Part shown: one piece after another, positions 51,505 through 60,859 of the stretch
How the letters are laid out: every line of letters begins with the position of its first letter
Numbering within the stretch: position 1 is the first letter of the stretch
Source: Parabacteroides timonensis
GTDB taxonomy: Bacteria; Bacteroidota; Bacteroidia; Bacteroidales; Tannerellaceae
DNA length: 64,000 nt
Reading direction: 5' to 3'
NCBI RefSeq assembly: GCF_900128505.1
Contig: NZ_LT669941.1
Coordinates: forward strand, 259,934 to 323,933
Translations under genes and position numbers: made by a program
Notes under the pieces: generated by a model
Told to the model about the DNA's origin: nothing
The model's database searches: none
The model's input: only the letters and a program-made list of their open reading frames with translations

Positions 51505-52482
51505 ATGGATCAGAAGGATACAAAATATATATTGAAAAAACTTATGCAGGATGCATTGGCTGAGGAAGAGCAGGCTGCCCTGAACGACCGGAAGACCGTG
51601 AAGGGACAAATGTTCAGCCAATGGGAAAATGCTCCTGACGCTGTCAGCTCTGATCGGGCCGACGGGCGACAGATATGGTACCATATCTGTCGGAGGCTTT
51701 CGAATAAAGCCTCCGACAGGAGATTTTTATACTATAAATTTTATAGTATAGCAGCTTCTTTGTTATTATTGCTGGCAGTAGGAAGCATGGCTTTCTATAT
51801 AATCGGCAATAAGAAAGAGGTTGCGATGTATATCGTAACTTCAGGTATTCAGAATATGCAGTCGGTTTCTTTGCCTGATGGTACGTTTGTGCAACTGGGT
51901 CCCGGTAGCAGATTAACTTATCCCGCCAACTTTACCGGAGAAACCCGCGAAATACAGTTAAGTGGACAGGCTTTCTTTGATGTCTACAGGAATCCAGCCA
52001 AGCCGTTCATCGTACATACTTCCAATATGCAGATAGAGGCATTGGGTACAGCCTTCGAAATCTTCGATTACGAAATAGAGAATAAATCGGAAACGGTTCT
52101 ACTGAACGGTAGTGTTCGTATCAATCTGAATCGTCCCACAGGAGATATGAAGGAATTTATCCTATCGCCGGATGAAAAGATCGTACATGATAGATGGGCC
52201 GATTCGACTTACATCCAGCCTGTAGATGCCGACAAATATACCGCCTGGCGTAAGCAGAAGATACTCAGTTTTGAGAATGAAAAACTATCGATGATCATCC
52301 CGCGCCTCGAACAATGGTACGGACGCAAGGTCATGTGCCAGCAGGATTTAGCAGATAAATACCGTTTTACGTTCAAAGTGAGGGACGAATCGTTGGAACG
52401 TATTTTATATATAATGGGAGAATCTTCTCCTCTGGGACATCAGAAGACCACTAATGGAAATTTTGTAATAAAGCTTAAATAA
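51505..52482 (+). CDS. FecR-type anti-sigma factor with palindrome-coded linker
   Basis: 325 residues. Short cytoplasmic domain (about 1-75), one membrane helix (SIAASLLLLLAVGSMAFYIIG), then the periplasmic FecR domain (VSLPDGTFVQLGPGSRLTYPANFTGETREIQLSGQAFFDV) and a C-terminal domain that would touch the STN domain of the SusC. It holds the sigma factor until the transporter signals. The linker just before the membrane helix is encoded by three consecutive inverted repeats (51667-51750). Confidence 0.92.
   Translation: MDQKDTKYILKKLMQDALAEEEQAALNDRKTVKGQMFSQWENAPDAVSSDRADGRQIWYHICRRLSNKASDRRFLYYKFYSIAASLLLLLAVGSMAFYIIGNKKEVAMYIVTSGIQNMQSVSLPDGTFVQLGPGSRLTYPANFTGETREIQLSGQAFFDVYRNPAKPFIVHTSNMQIEALGTAFEIFDYEIENKSETVLLNGSVRINLNRPTGDMKEFILSPDEKIVHDRWADSTYIQPVDADKYTAWRKQKILSFENEKLSMIIPRLEQWYGRKVMCQQDLADKYRFTFKVRDESLERILYIMGESSPLGHQKTTNGNFVIKLK
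51667..51750. repeat. Three consecutive inverted repeats inside the FecR gene
   Basis: (1) 51667-51692, perfect palindrome of 26 bp (arm CGACAGATATGGT). (2) 51687-51700 with 51706-51719, perfect 14-bp arms CTGTCGGAGGCTTT. (3) 51728-51738 with 51740-51750, perfect 11-bp arms TATACTATAAA. Repeats 1 and 2 share CTGTCG, so their hairpins exclude each other. Confidence 0.92.
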
Positions 52483-52529
52483 TTAATAACTTAAATTTAT
52501 CGCCTATGAACACATGAAGGGGTTAACCT

Positions 52530-52636
52530 AAAAAAATTGGAAGATACCTGCAAGTACCTTCCAATCCGTGAGTTTTCGAAAAATGCATGTCACAAAGGAG
52601 TCGAAGCCAAGGACTTGCATTTAGTATTCATCAAAA
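52530..52636 (-). ncRNA. Candidate cis-antisense sRNA opposite the SusC leader (DonS-like)
   Basis: On the minus strand a -7 box TAACTTTG (52650-52643) is followed about 100 nt later by a perfect intrinsic terminator: ATTGGAAG/CTTCCAAT (52565-52558 and 52543-52536) then seven T (52536-52530). The RNA would be about 105 nt and fully complementary to the leader of the SusC mRNA. Antisense RNAs in exactly this place (DonS) repress sigma/anti-sigma-type utilisation loci in Bacteroides fragilis. The -33 box is weak. Confidence 0.65.
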
Positions 52637-52649
52637 ACAATACAAAGTT

Positions 52650-55600
52650 ATGAAAAAAAACAATGACAGGGATTGTTGTGTCCCGTTATTTAGAAAAACA
52701 ATTCGTATTATGAAGATCACAACCTTATTTTCACTTGGTGTGGCCTGTTGTATTTCTGCCTCTACCTACGCGCAGAACTACAAAGTGTCGATCAACAAAA
52801 AGAACAGTAGTATCATTGAAATCCTGAAGGATATCGAGAAGAACAGTGAGTTCTCGTTTTTCTTTAACGACAATAATGTAAACGTCAACAGGAAAGCTAG
52901 TGTGAAAGCCAAGAACGCCTCTTTGGAAGAGGTGCTTGAGCAAGTATTCGAGAATACCGGATATAATTATCAGATCATAGACCGTCAGGTACTGGTAAAA
53001 GCAGACAATTCGGTGAAAGCGATGAATGGTGTTGCCGGTGTGGCACAGCAGAACAAGATGGTAAGCGGTGTCGTTACCGATGCCAGTGGAGACCCTATTA
53101 TCGGGGCGAACGTCATTATCAAAGGAACTACGACCGGTAGTATCACCGACATCGACGGCAAATTTATGCTTGAAGCCAAAAACGGTGATGTGATCCAGGT
53201 TTCTTTTATCGGTTATCTGACGCAGGAAGTTCCTTACAGCGGACAGGCTACATTATCGGTTAATTTGGTGGAAGATACACAGAAGCTGGAAGAAATTGTC
53301 GTTGTAGGTTACGGTGTACAGAAGAAAGTGAATATGTCGGGAGCCGTTGCGACAGTCGACAGTAAGGTACTGGAAAGCCGTCCCGTGCAGAACGTATCGT
53401 CAGCCCTTCAGGGTATCATGCCCGGTGTGATGGTAACCTCCGGACAAGGGCGTCCGGGACAGGACCAGGCAACGATCCGTGTGCGTGGTGTCGGTACATT
53501 GAATACCGCCGACCCGTATATCCTGGTGGACGGTGTCGAAACCGGTACGATGAACTCGGTCGATCCGAACGATATCGAAAGTATCTCCGTATTGAAGGAT
53601 GCTGCTTCGGCTGCCATCTACGGATCGAAAGCCTCTAACGGGGTTATCCTGATCACGACAAAACGGGGTAAGACCGGTAAGCCGCGTATCTCTTATAACG
53701 GTTATGTAGGTGTTCAGAAAGCGACTGAAACGATCGACCGCATGAGCTCTTACGATTATGCCCGTCTTTACAATCAATCCTTGATTAACGAAGGCCTGAA
53801 CCCGCGTTTCACAGATGCAGAGATCAATTTGTTCCAAAGCGGAACAGATCCTAATTATCCGAATACGGACTGGTATGACGAAGCATATCAGACAGGTGTT
53901 CAGCACTCTCATAATGTGAGCATAACAGGTGGTACGGAAACAGCCAAGTACATGGGTTCTGTCGGTTACCTGCATCAGACGGGTATCCTGCCGCATGCCG
54001 AACGGCAGCAGTTCAACGGTCGTACCAATATGGATATGAAGCTCAATTCGCGCCTGAATGTACGCCTCAATCTGGCTTATATCAAGAATGACTATACCGA
54101 CCCGAACTCGTCTTATGCGAGCGGTAGCTCCGACCAGATCATCCGTCAGTTGAATCGTATCGCTCCGTGGATCGTGAATCGTTACGATGACGGTACATAC
54201 GGTACAATCTCCGATGGTAACCCGATTGCCTGGCTGGATGCAGATCAGACGGTCGACCGTAAGAACCAGAACTTCTCCGGAACGTTGGCTGCCGATTATA
54301 AGATTATCGACGGACTGGTTGCCACGGTGACAGGTTCGTATGTAAATAACCAGCAGCATTATAAGGCTTTCCAGAAGTTTATTCAATATAACCCGAACAA
54401 AGCGACCGAGCCGAACAAGCTGAACGAAGAGTTCCGCGGCTGGCATCGTGCCTCTTTCGACGCTTTATTGAATTACGACAAACAATTCGGTAAACATGGA
54501 TTGAAAGCTATGGCCGGATGGCACACTGAAAAGTATGACTATACGGAACATAAGATGGAACGTAAGAACTTCCCGACTAACGACCTGAACGACATGAATG
54601 CCGGTGATGCGGCTACTCAGAAGAATGAAGGTTTCTCACGCGAACTGGCTATGATCTCCTGGTTTGGACGTATCAACTACGACTTTATGGGTAAATATAT
54701 CCTGGAAGCCAATATCCGTGCGGATGCTTCTTCTCGTTTTGCCGACGGTAATCGTTGGGGGTATTTCCCTTCTTTCTCCGGTGCATGGCGTATCAGTGAA
54801 GAAGGTTTTATGGAGAATACAAAAGACTGGTTGAACAACCTGAAAGTGCGTGCTTCTTGGGGTAAACTGGGTAACCAGGATGCTTTGACCGATTATTATC
54901 CATGGATGAATACCTATAATCTGGATGCAAAGTATCCGTTGGGCGGCTCTTTGCAGTCGGGTTATTATCAGAAGTCTTACAAATTGTCTACCATTTCATG
55001 GGAAAAGGCTCGTACATGGGGACTCGGTTTAGACGCAACGATCAATAACAAGATCAATTTTACAATCGATTATTACGACAGAAAGACGACCGGTATCATT
55101 ATGGATGTTCCGGTTCCGCAGGAATTCGGTCTGGAAGCTTATAAAGATAACGTAGGCGAAATGGTCAACAAAGGTATCGAAATCGTGTTGAGCTACAATA
55201 ATAAATGGGGTGACTGGTCATTCGGTGCAACCGGTAACTTTGCCTACAATAAGAACGAAGTACTGAACCTGGGTGGTGTGACCGATATGGTCGATCCGAA
55301 TAATGGTAACAAACTCCGTCGTGTAGGTGAGCGTCTGAACTCGTACCGTGTCTATAAAGCTGACGGATTCTTCAACTCTGACGAGGCTGCTCAGGCTTGG
55401 ATGGATAAGTACTCAAAACAGGAAGGCTATCCGTTCGGTACCCGCAAGTTTAAAGCTGGTGATTTGATTTACCACGATACGAATAATGATGGTAAAATAA
55501 CTGCCGACGACCGTATCTTAGGCGGATCGACAGATCCTTCTGTTACATTCGGTTTGAGTTTGAACGCTGGTTTTAAAGGTTTCGACCTTTCCATGATGCT

Positions 55601-56021
55601 TTCAGGTGCTGCCGGTGTACACCGTTTGATTAATCAGGAAGTGACCGGTTATTTCAATGGTGACGATTCTCACCCTGCAACTGTATGGCTGGATGCCTGG
55701 ACGCCTGATAATATGGATGCGAAAATGCCTCGTATCGCATATTCCACTACCTCTCCCAGCTTATCGTCAAATGTAATGTCGACTTTCTGGTTACAGAACT
55801 CTAGTTACCTGCGTATGAAGAACCTGCAGTTTGGGTATACGATTCCGAAGAATATCCTGAAGTCGGCCGGTATCGAGAACCTGCGCGTGTATTATTCTGT
55901 GGAAAATCTGTTTACGATCCATAACATGCTTGTCAGCGTCGATCCGGAAATCTCCAGCGAACGTGCTTCCAGCTTCCCGCTGACTCAGACACATGCTTTC
56001 GGTGTGAATATAACATTCTAA
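52650..56021 (+). CDS. SusC/RagA TonB-dependent transporter with STN signalling domain
   Basis: 1123 residues from ATG 52650 (MKKNNDRDCCV); a later ATG at 52710 (MKITTLFSLG) is a possible start just before the signal peptide. Domains: signal peptide (ends STYAQN), STN domain (SINKKNSSIIEILKDIEKNSEFSFFFNDN ..., about 45-120) that talks to FecR, carboxypeptidase-like domain (VSGVVTDASGDPIIGANV), plug (YGVQKKVNMSGAVATV) and beta-barrel ending HAFGVNITF. It imports oligosaccharides and reports substrate to the sigma/anti-sigma pair upstream. Confidence 0.95.
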   Translation: MKKNNDRDCCVPLFRKTIRIMKITTLFSLGVACCISASTYAQNYKVSINKKNSSIIEILKDIEKNSEFSFFFNDNNVNVNRKASVKAKNASLEEVLEQVFENTGYNYQIIDRQVLVKADNSVKAMNGVAGVAQQNKMVSGVVTDASGDPIIGANVIIKGTTTGSITDIDGKFMLEAKNGDVIQVSFIGYLTQEVPYSGQATLSVNLVEDTQKLEEIVVVGYGVQKKVNMSGAVATVDSKVLESRPVQNVSSALQGIMPGVMVTSGQGRPGQDQATIRVRGVGTLNTADPYILVDGVETGTMNSVDPNDIESISVLKDAASAAIYGSKASNGVILITTKRGKTGKPRISYNGYVGVQKATETIDRMSSYDYARLYNQSLINEGLNPRFTDAEINLFQSGTDPNYPNTDWYDEAYQTGVQHSHNVSITGGTETAKYMGSVGYLHQTGILPHAERQQFNGRTNMDMKLNSRLNVRLNLAYIKNDYTDPNSSYASGSSDQIIRQLNRIAPWIVNRYDDGTYGTISDGNPIAWLDADQTVDRKNQNFSGTLAADYKIIDGLVATVTGSYVNNQQHYKAFQKFIQYNPNKATEPNKLNEEFRGWHRASFDALLNYDKQFGKHGLKAMAGWHTEKYDYTEHKMERKNFPTNDLNDMNAGDAATQKNEGFSRELAMISWFGRINYDFMGKYILEANIRADASSRFADGNRWGYFPSFSGAWRISEEGFMENTKDWLNNLKVRASWGKLGNQDALTDYYPWMNTYNLDAKYPLGGSLQSGYYQKSYKLSTISWEKARTWGLGLDATINNKINFTIDYYDRKTTGIIMDVPVPQEFGLEAYKDNVGEMVNKGIEIVLSYNNKWGDWSFGATGNFAYNKNEVLNLGGVTDMVDPNNGNKLRRVGERLNSYRVYKADGFFNSDEAAQAWMDKYSKQEGYPFGTRKFKAGDLIYHDTNNDGKITADDRILGGSTDPSVTFGLSLNAGFKGFDLSMMLSGAAGVHRLINQEVTGYFNGDDSHPATVWLDAWTPDNMDAKMPRIAYSTTSPSLSSNVMSTFWLQNSSYLRMKNLQFGYTIPKNILKSAGIENLRVYYSVENLFTIHNMLVSVDPEISSERASSFPLTQTHAFGVNITF

Positions 56022-56060
56022 TAGGAACGATTAGTTATGAATAAAATAAAAGAATATAAT

Positions 56061-57668
56061 ATGAAACGCTTATTTATATATATGCTGGCCGGTATGACAT
56101 TGGCCGGGACGTCCTGTTCAGACTTTTTGGACACAGTACCTAAGGATGCACTCTCACCCGCAACTACCTGGAAGACGGAAGCCGATGCTGAAAAGTTCCT
56201 GATCGGCTGTTACGACGGCTGGGGTGATGAAACTGGTATCATGTATTGGGATTGCGGTTCCGATTTCGGTTTCAACTACCATATCCATGAAAATTGGAAG
56301 AACATCGGTAACGGCAGTATGACAGCCAGCAACCAGGTGGCAGATTATTATAGTTTCTCATTGATCCGCCGCTGCAACGACTTCCTGATCAATATCGAGC
56401 CATTAGAATTTGCAGATGCTGCGAAGAAAAACAATATGATCGGCCAGGTGAAAACGATTCGCGCCTTCCAGTATTTCATAAAGAACTGGTGGTATGGTGG
56501 TGTGCCTATCATCGAATCTTATGAGACGGCAGAGGAAGCTAAAGTAGCCCGCAATACGGAAGAAGAAGTAAAGAAATTTATTTACGACGAAATCGATGCA
56601 GCCATTCCTCTGTTAAACGATGCACCTGCGGCAAGAGGCTATATCGCCAAAGGAACAGCTATGGCTCTCAAAATGCGGTCGGCCTTGTATTATGGCGACT
56701 ATCAGCGTGCCAAAGAAGCAGCCAAAGCGATTATGGATCTGGGACAATATGAGTTGGATCCTAGCTTCGACAATCTTTTCACCATAGCAGGACAAGGTTC
56801 GAAAGAAATTATCGCAGCCTTCCAGCGTGACGAAAACCTGTATGATAACTGGATGATCGGAACGATGTATAACAATGCAGATGGCGGATGGTCGTCGATG
56901 GTTCCGACCCAGAACCTGGTAGATGCCTACGAGATGAGTAATGGTTTGACCAAGGAAGAAGCCGGAAGCGGTTACGACGCTACCCATCCGTATGCCAATC
57001 GTGACCCGCGTATGGCCATGACCGTTCTTTTCCCCGGTATGGATTGGGAAGGCGGTATCCTGAATACACTGGACGCCACGATCGACGGAAGTAAGAATCC
57101 GAATAACCCGGACGATGCCGATAATGCTTCCAAGACAGGATTGACCTGGGGTAAATATTTGTTGGATAAGTCACAGTATGCCGATATGTGGGCTACGAAT
57201 GCCTCCGTGATTATCTTCCGGTATGCCGAGGTATTACTGAGTTATGCCGAAGCAGAAAATGAGTTGAATGGCCCGTCTGCTGATGTATATACTATGTTGA
57301 ATCAGGTTCGTAACCGTGTCGGTATGCCGGATGTAGACCGGAGTAAATATGGCACGCAGGCGAAACTACGTGAATTGATCCGCCGCGAGCGTTCTTCTGA
57401 ACTGGCAGGTGAAGGTCTTCGCCGTGCCGATATCCTTCGTTGGAAGGACGACAGTGGCAAGATGTTGGCCGAAACACTGATGAACGGTCCGTTGACCCGC
57501 GTGTCAGGCACAGTAAATATGAGTGAATCCGATCCTTATAAACGTGCAACAGTCTCCGGCACAAGTCTGATCGAGAACCGTTCGTTTGCTACTCATAACC
57601 GTTATCTGCCTATCAAGCAGGATTACTTGGATAAGAATCCGAATCTGAAACAGAATACTGGCTATTAA
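56061..57668 (+). CDS. SusD/RagB glycan-binding lipoprotein (second locus)
   Basis: 535 residues from ATG 56061 (MKRLFIYML); ATG 56037 would add eight. Lipoprotein signal (LAGTSCSD). SusD fold with TPR helices, the C-terminal RRERSSELAGEGLRRADILRWKD motif and end NRYLPIKQDYLDKNPNLKQN. Partner of the SusC 15-39 bp upstream. Confidence 0.94.
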   Translation: MKRLFIYMLAGMTLAGTSCSDFLDTVPKDALSPATTWKTEADAEKFLIGCYDGWGDETGIMYWDCGSDFGFNYHIHENWKNIGNGSMTASNQVADYYSFSLIRRCNDFLINIEPLEFADAAKKNNMIGQVKTIRAFQYFIKNWWYGGVPIIESYETAEEAKVARNTEEEVKKFIYDEIDAAIPLLNDAPAARGYIAKGTAMALKMRSALYYGDYQRAKEAAKAIMDLGQYELDPSFDNLFTIAGQGSKEIIAAFQRDENLYDNWMIGTMYNNADGGWSSMVPTQNLVDAYEMSNGLTKEEAGSGYDATHPYANRDPRMAMTVLFPGMDWEGGILNTLDATIDGSKNPNNPDDADNASKTGLTWGKYLLDKSQYADMWATNASVIIFRYAEVLLSYAEAENELNGPSADVYTMLNQVRNRVGMPDVDRSKYGTQAKLRELIRRERSSELAGEGLRRADILRWKDDSGKMLAETLMNGPLTRVSGTVNMSESDPYKRATVSGTSLIENRSFATHNRYLPIKQDYLDKNPNLKQNTGY

Positions 57669-57700
57669 TTAGGTATTAACAACTATATTTGGATTAAGTA

Positions 57701-57740
57701 AAGGGATATATTGGATTATTTCTGATATATCCCTTCTTTT
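57701..57740 (+). terminator. Hairpin between SusD and GH2
   Basis: Perfect 11-bp stem AAGGGATATAT/ATATATCCCTT (57701-57711, 57725-57735) followed by CTTTT. GH2 expression would need read-through or its own promoter; none of clear consensus is seen between it and the GH2 start. Confidence 0.75.
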
Positions 57741-57761
57741 GTATCGAAAAGACTTGAAGAC

Positions 57762-60674
57762 ATGAAAAACATAAACATACTCTATTCTTTTTTCCTGCTT
57801 GCCTGCCTGCTTTCGGGATCTGGTTGTAGCGCTGCCTCTTCTGGCCGGCAGGTCTTGGATATGAATACTGACTGGGCTTTCTTCCGGGGTGATGTGAGTG
57901 ACGGCAGCAGGATCGGTTTGGATGATTCCGGCTGGATGCCTGTCGTACTGCCGCATATCATGCAACTGGAGACGAAGCATTGCGGAGGAAACTCGATATA
58001 TGACGGGGTCGGTTGGTATCGCCGTTATTTTAAGCTCCCGGAAACAGATAAGGATAAACGGATGGTCGTTTCCTTTGAGGGAGTTATGACAAACTGCGAT
58101 GTTTATTTGAACGGAAAAAAGATAACGGAACATCATGGTGGTTATATGGGGTTTGTAGCTGATCTGACAGAATATGTCGACTGGAACGGTAATAATGTGC
58201 TGGCAGTCCGTGTCTCTGCTGAACATGATCCGCTGACTCCTCCGGGAAAGCCGCAGGATAAGATGGACTTCTATTATTATAGCGGTATATACCGGGATGT
58301 CAGAATGGTAATTACTGATAAAATATATATAACCGATCCTTTGCAGGAGGAGATAGTGGCCGGTGGCGGTCAGTTCATTACTTTTCCGGAGGTGACAAAA
58401 GAAAGGGCAAGAGTTCACGTCTCCACACATATCCGTAATCAATCGGATAAGAATGAAACGTTGACCTTATTCTCTCAGTTAAAAGATTCTACGGGGTATG
58501 TGGTTGCCGCAATGAAGACTCCGGTCGATTTGCAGGGACAGTCGGATGAAACAGTAGCGCAGGATTTGATTGTCGACAATCCCGCCTTATGGCATCCTTA
58601 CACGCCCCATCTTTATACCTTGCAGACACAAATCCTATCCGGTGAAAAAGTACTGGATGAGACAGAGGAAAAAGTCGGTATCCGTACAATCCGTTACACA
58701 GCGGAGGAGGGTTTCTTTATCAACGGAGAAAAACTGTATATGCGCGGAGCCAACCGTCACCAGGCTTTTGCCAATGTCGGTGATGCTGCTTCCAATTCGA
58801 TGCAGGTACGGGATGCGATCGACCTGAAGCAGGGTGGTTATAATGCCGTCCGTGCCGCCCATTATCCGAGTGATCCGGCTTTTCTGGATGCCTGCGATAA
58901 GTATGGCCTGTTGGTTGTCGAATGTATTCCCGGCTGGCAGTTTTATAATCCCGATTCTACGTTTATCAAACGGCTCTATGATGTAGGACGCCGGATGATT
59001 CGTCGGGATCGGAATCACCCTTCCGTCGTACTTTGGGAAACGGCGTTGAATGAATCCCGTTATCCGGTTTCATTGGCAAAAGAAATTCAAGAACTGTCCC
59101 ATGCGGAATATCCGGGTGACCAGATGTACACAGCCGGCGATTACTTCGGGCATGCCGATATGGAACCTTATTACGATGTCTTTTACAAACAGGTATCCAA
59201 GTTCCCGAAGGATGGCGATGTGATGAGTAATTATCCCGAAGACTTCATCGTGGTCAAACCCTTGTTTACCCGCGAGTGGGGAGACGGTGTAGGAGAGAAG
59301 CCCCGTGTCAGTCTGAAAGAGAATGAAGAAGAACAGATGCGTCAGTGTCGCAGCCGTATCGAACAGTTGAATGGCAAAGGGTATTTCGACTGGTGCATGC
59401 TGGATGCCAATCCGCATATGGGTGGGCATTTTGTATGGAGTTACAACGATTATGCACGTGGTAGCCAGGATGAAACGATGTACAGCGGCGTGGTCGACAT
59501 CAACCGTTATCCGAAGTTCAGTTATTTCATGTTGCAGAGTATGCGCGACAAGTCTGTCTCCCAGCCGGGATTGTATGATGGGCCGATGGTCTTTATCGCG
59601 TCCTATAATGCATCAGCCGATTTCACATCTTCTACAACAGATATTACGGTCTTTTCCAATTGCGATGAAGTAAAATTATACCGTAACGATCAATTGATCG
59701 GAAAACAGATACGCGAGGAAAGGACACCGCTGTATCGTCCGGTCGTTGAAAAAGGAGGTAGCCCCGTATTCATCTTCAATGCCGGAGAATATGAAGCCGG
59801 GACATTGAAAGCCGAAGCCCTTGTGGATGGAAAAGTGGTGGCTACACATCATGTGACGACACCCGAACAGCCGGATCATCTGGTAGTAGATATCAAAACG
59901 AATGGAATTATTCCCGTGGCAGACGGTTCGGATATGATCCCTGTCTATTTTAAGGTTTGCGATAAGAATGGCTCTGTGGTATATAATTCGCAACAGGAAA
60001 TCTGCATTAAGGTATCCGGTGAAGGTGTGTTGATTGGCGATACAATCAGCCGTATCGGTATCAATCCGCAAAAAGTCGAAGGCGGTATCGGTTTTGCCTT
60101 TATACGTACGACGAAAAAGGCCGGTAAGATCATTGTGGAAGTTACCGCAGACGGTTTATCAGCCGGTAGGGCGGAGGTTGTGTCGGAACCTTTCCGTAAC
60201 TCTTATTTGCCGGATGGAGAACATGCGGCATTCAAAGGGCAGGAAGAAGATAATGTAGTCGTGAAACCCTCTTCCTGGCAGAAACGTATATTGGAAAGAC
60301 CCCGTCTGAAGATCGCTTCCGTTCAGGTAGGCGGCAATCAGAGCGGGTATCCGTCCTCGAATATCATAGATAATGATGATCACACCTGGTGGATCGCAGG
60401 CGAAGATAAACTTCCGCAGGTAATCACGCTGACGTTGGATCGTCCGGGCTATGTGGCAGCCAGCCGTATTCTTTTCCAGAAAGACAGTTCTTCCTATAAG
60501 CACAAAGTGGAGACGTCACAGGATGGCGAACGCTGGGAACTTTTGTATGAACGGGAATGTACAGGCTGGGAATTCAAACCGATGACTGTCGACCGTGAAA
60601 TAAAATATCTTCGTCTAACAATTGAAAATGTCTCCGAAGGACGTGCCGGTCTGGGAGAAATCTCTCTTTATTAG
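57762..60674 (+). CDS. GH2 glycosidase lipoprotein with C-terminal discoidin-like domain
   Basis: 970 residues, lipoprotein signal (SGSGCSA). GH2 sugar-binding, immunoglobulin-like and TIM-barrel domains: MRGANRHQAF, VRAAHYPSDPAFLDACDKYGLLVVECIP, acid/base Glu431 in WETALNES and nucleophile Glu505 in LFTREWGD. After two further beta domains the last 130 or so residues (IASVQVGGNQSGYPSSNIIDNDDHTWWIAG ... YLRLTIENVSEGRAGLGEISLY) look like an F5/8 type C module. Probably an exo-beta-galactosidase or beta-glucuronidase; the sugar cannot be fixed from sequence. Confidence 0.88.
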   Translation: MKNINILYSFFLLACLLSGSGCSAASSGRQVLDMNTDWAFFRGDVSDGSRIGLDDSGWMPVVLPHIMQLETKHCGGNSIYDGVGWYRRYFKLPETDKDKRMVVSFEGVMTNCDVYLNGKKITEHHGGYMGFVADLTEYVDWNGNNVLAVRVSAEHDPLTPPGKPQDKMDFYYYSGIYRDVRMVITDKIYITDPLQEEIVAGGGQFITFPEVTKERARVHVSTHIRNQSDKNETLTLFSQLKDSTGYVVAAMKTPVDLQGQSDETVAQDLIVDNPALWHPYTPHLYTLQTQILSGEKVLDETEEKVGIRTIRYTAEEGFFINGEKLYMRGANRHQAFANVGDAASNSMQVRDAIDLKQGGYNAVRAAHYPSDPAFLDACDKYGLLVVECIPGWQFYNPDSTFIKRLYDVGRRMIRRDRNHPSVVLWETALNESRYPVSLAKEIQELSHAEYPGDQMYTAGDYFGHADMEPYYDVFYKQVSKFPKDGDVMSNYPEDFIVVKPLFTREWGDGVGEKPRVSLKENEEEQMRQCRSRIEQLNGKGYFDWCMLDANPHMGGHFVWSYNDYARGSQDETMYSGVVDINRYPKFSYFMLQSMRDKSVSQPGLYDGPMVFIASYNASADFTSSTTDITVFSNCDEVKLYRNDQLIGKQIREERTPLYRPVVEKGGSPVFIFNAGEYEAGTLKAEALVDGKVVATHHVTTPEQPDHLVVDIKTNGIIPVADGSDMIPVYFKVCDKNGSVVYNSQQEICIKVSGEGVLIGDTISRIGINPQKVEGGIGFAFIRTTKKAGKIIVEVTADGLSAGRAEVVSEPFRNSYLPDGEHAAFKGQEEDNVVVKPSSWQKRILERPRLKIASVQVGGNQSGYPSSNIIDNDDHTWWIAGEDKLPQVITLTLDRPGYVAASRILFQKDSSSYKHKVETSQDGERWELLYERECTGWEFKPMTVDREIKYLRLTIENVSEGRAGLGEISLY

Positions 60675-60682
60675 TATATAGT

Positions 60683-60770
60683 CAGCCGGCTGGCACTACT
60701 GTATCAGTCGGCTGGTTTAGCCATATCACCTCCATAGCATAGTAGTGTCAGATCACTGCAACTACGCAAA
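60683..60770. repeat. 22-nt-period array 4 (4 units)
   Basis: Units at 60683, 60705, 60727 and 60749, all starting with CA; units 1 and 2 share CAGyCGGCTGG. Unit 1 contains GGCACTACTGTAT, the core of arrays 1 and 2. The last unit forms the left arm of the terminator that follows. Confidence 0.8.
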
Positions 60771-60789
60771 CCTTTGCGTAGTTTTTTTT
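60760..60789 (+). terminator. Strong intrinsic terminator after GH2
   Basis: Perfect 11-bp stem AACTACGCAAA/TTTGCGTAGTT (60760-60770, 60773-60783), 2-nt loop, then a run of T. Confidence 0.93.
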
Positions 60790-60823
60790 CGTATAAGCGG
60801 CTGTACCCAATATATAAAAGTTA

Positions 60824-60831
60824 TACATTTG
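60824..60831 (+). promoter_or_regulatory. -7 box TACATTTG of the 60860 gene
   Basis: Consensus -7 box 28 bp before the start and downstream of the GH2 terminator, so this gene has its own transcript. Confidence 0.55.
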
Positions 60832-60859
60832 AAGAATTAAAAGCTTAATTCTTAATACC

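Noticed and set aside
52501..52620. Small peptide genes in the SusC leader
   Set aside because: Only very short frames with no supporting signal; the region is better explained as leader plus antisense RNA.
57684..57692. TATATTTG after SusD as the GH2 promoter
   Set aside because: It lies upstream of a perfect terminator hairpin and has no good -33 box, so it is probably chance.
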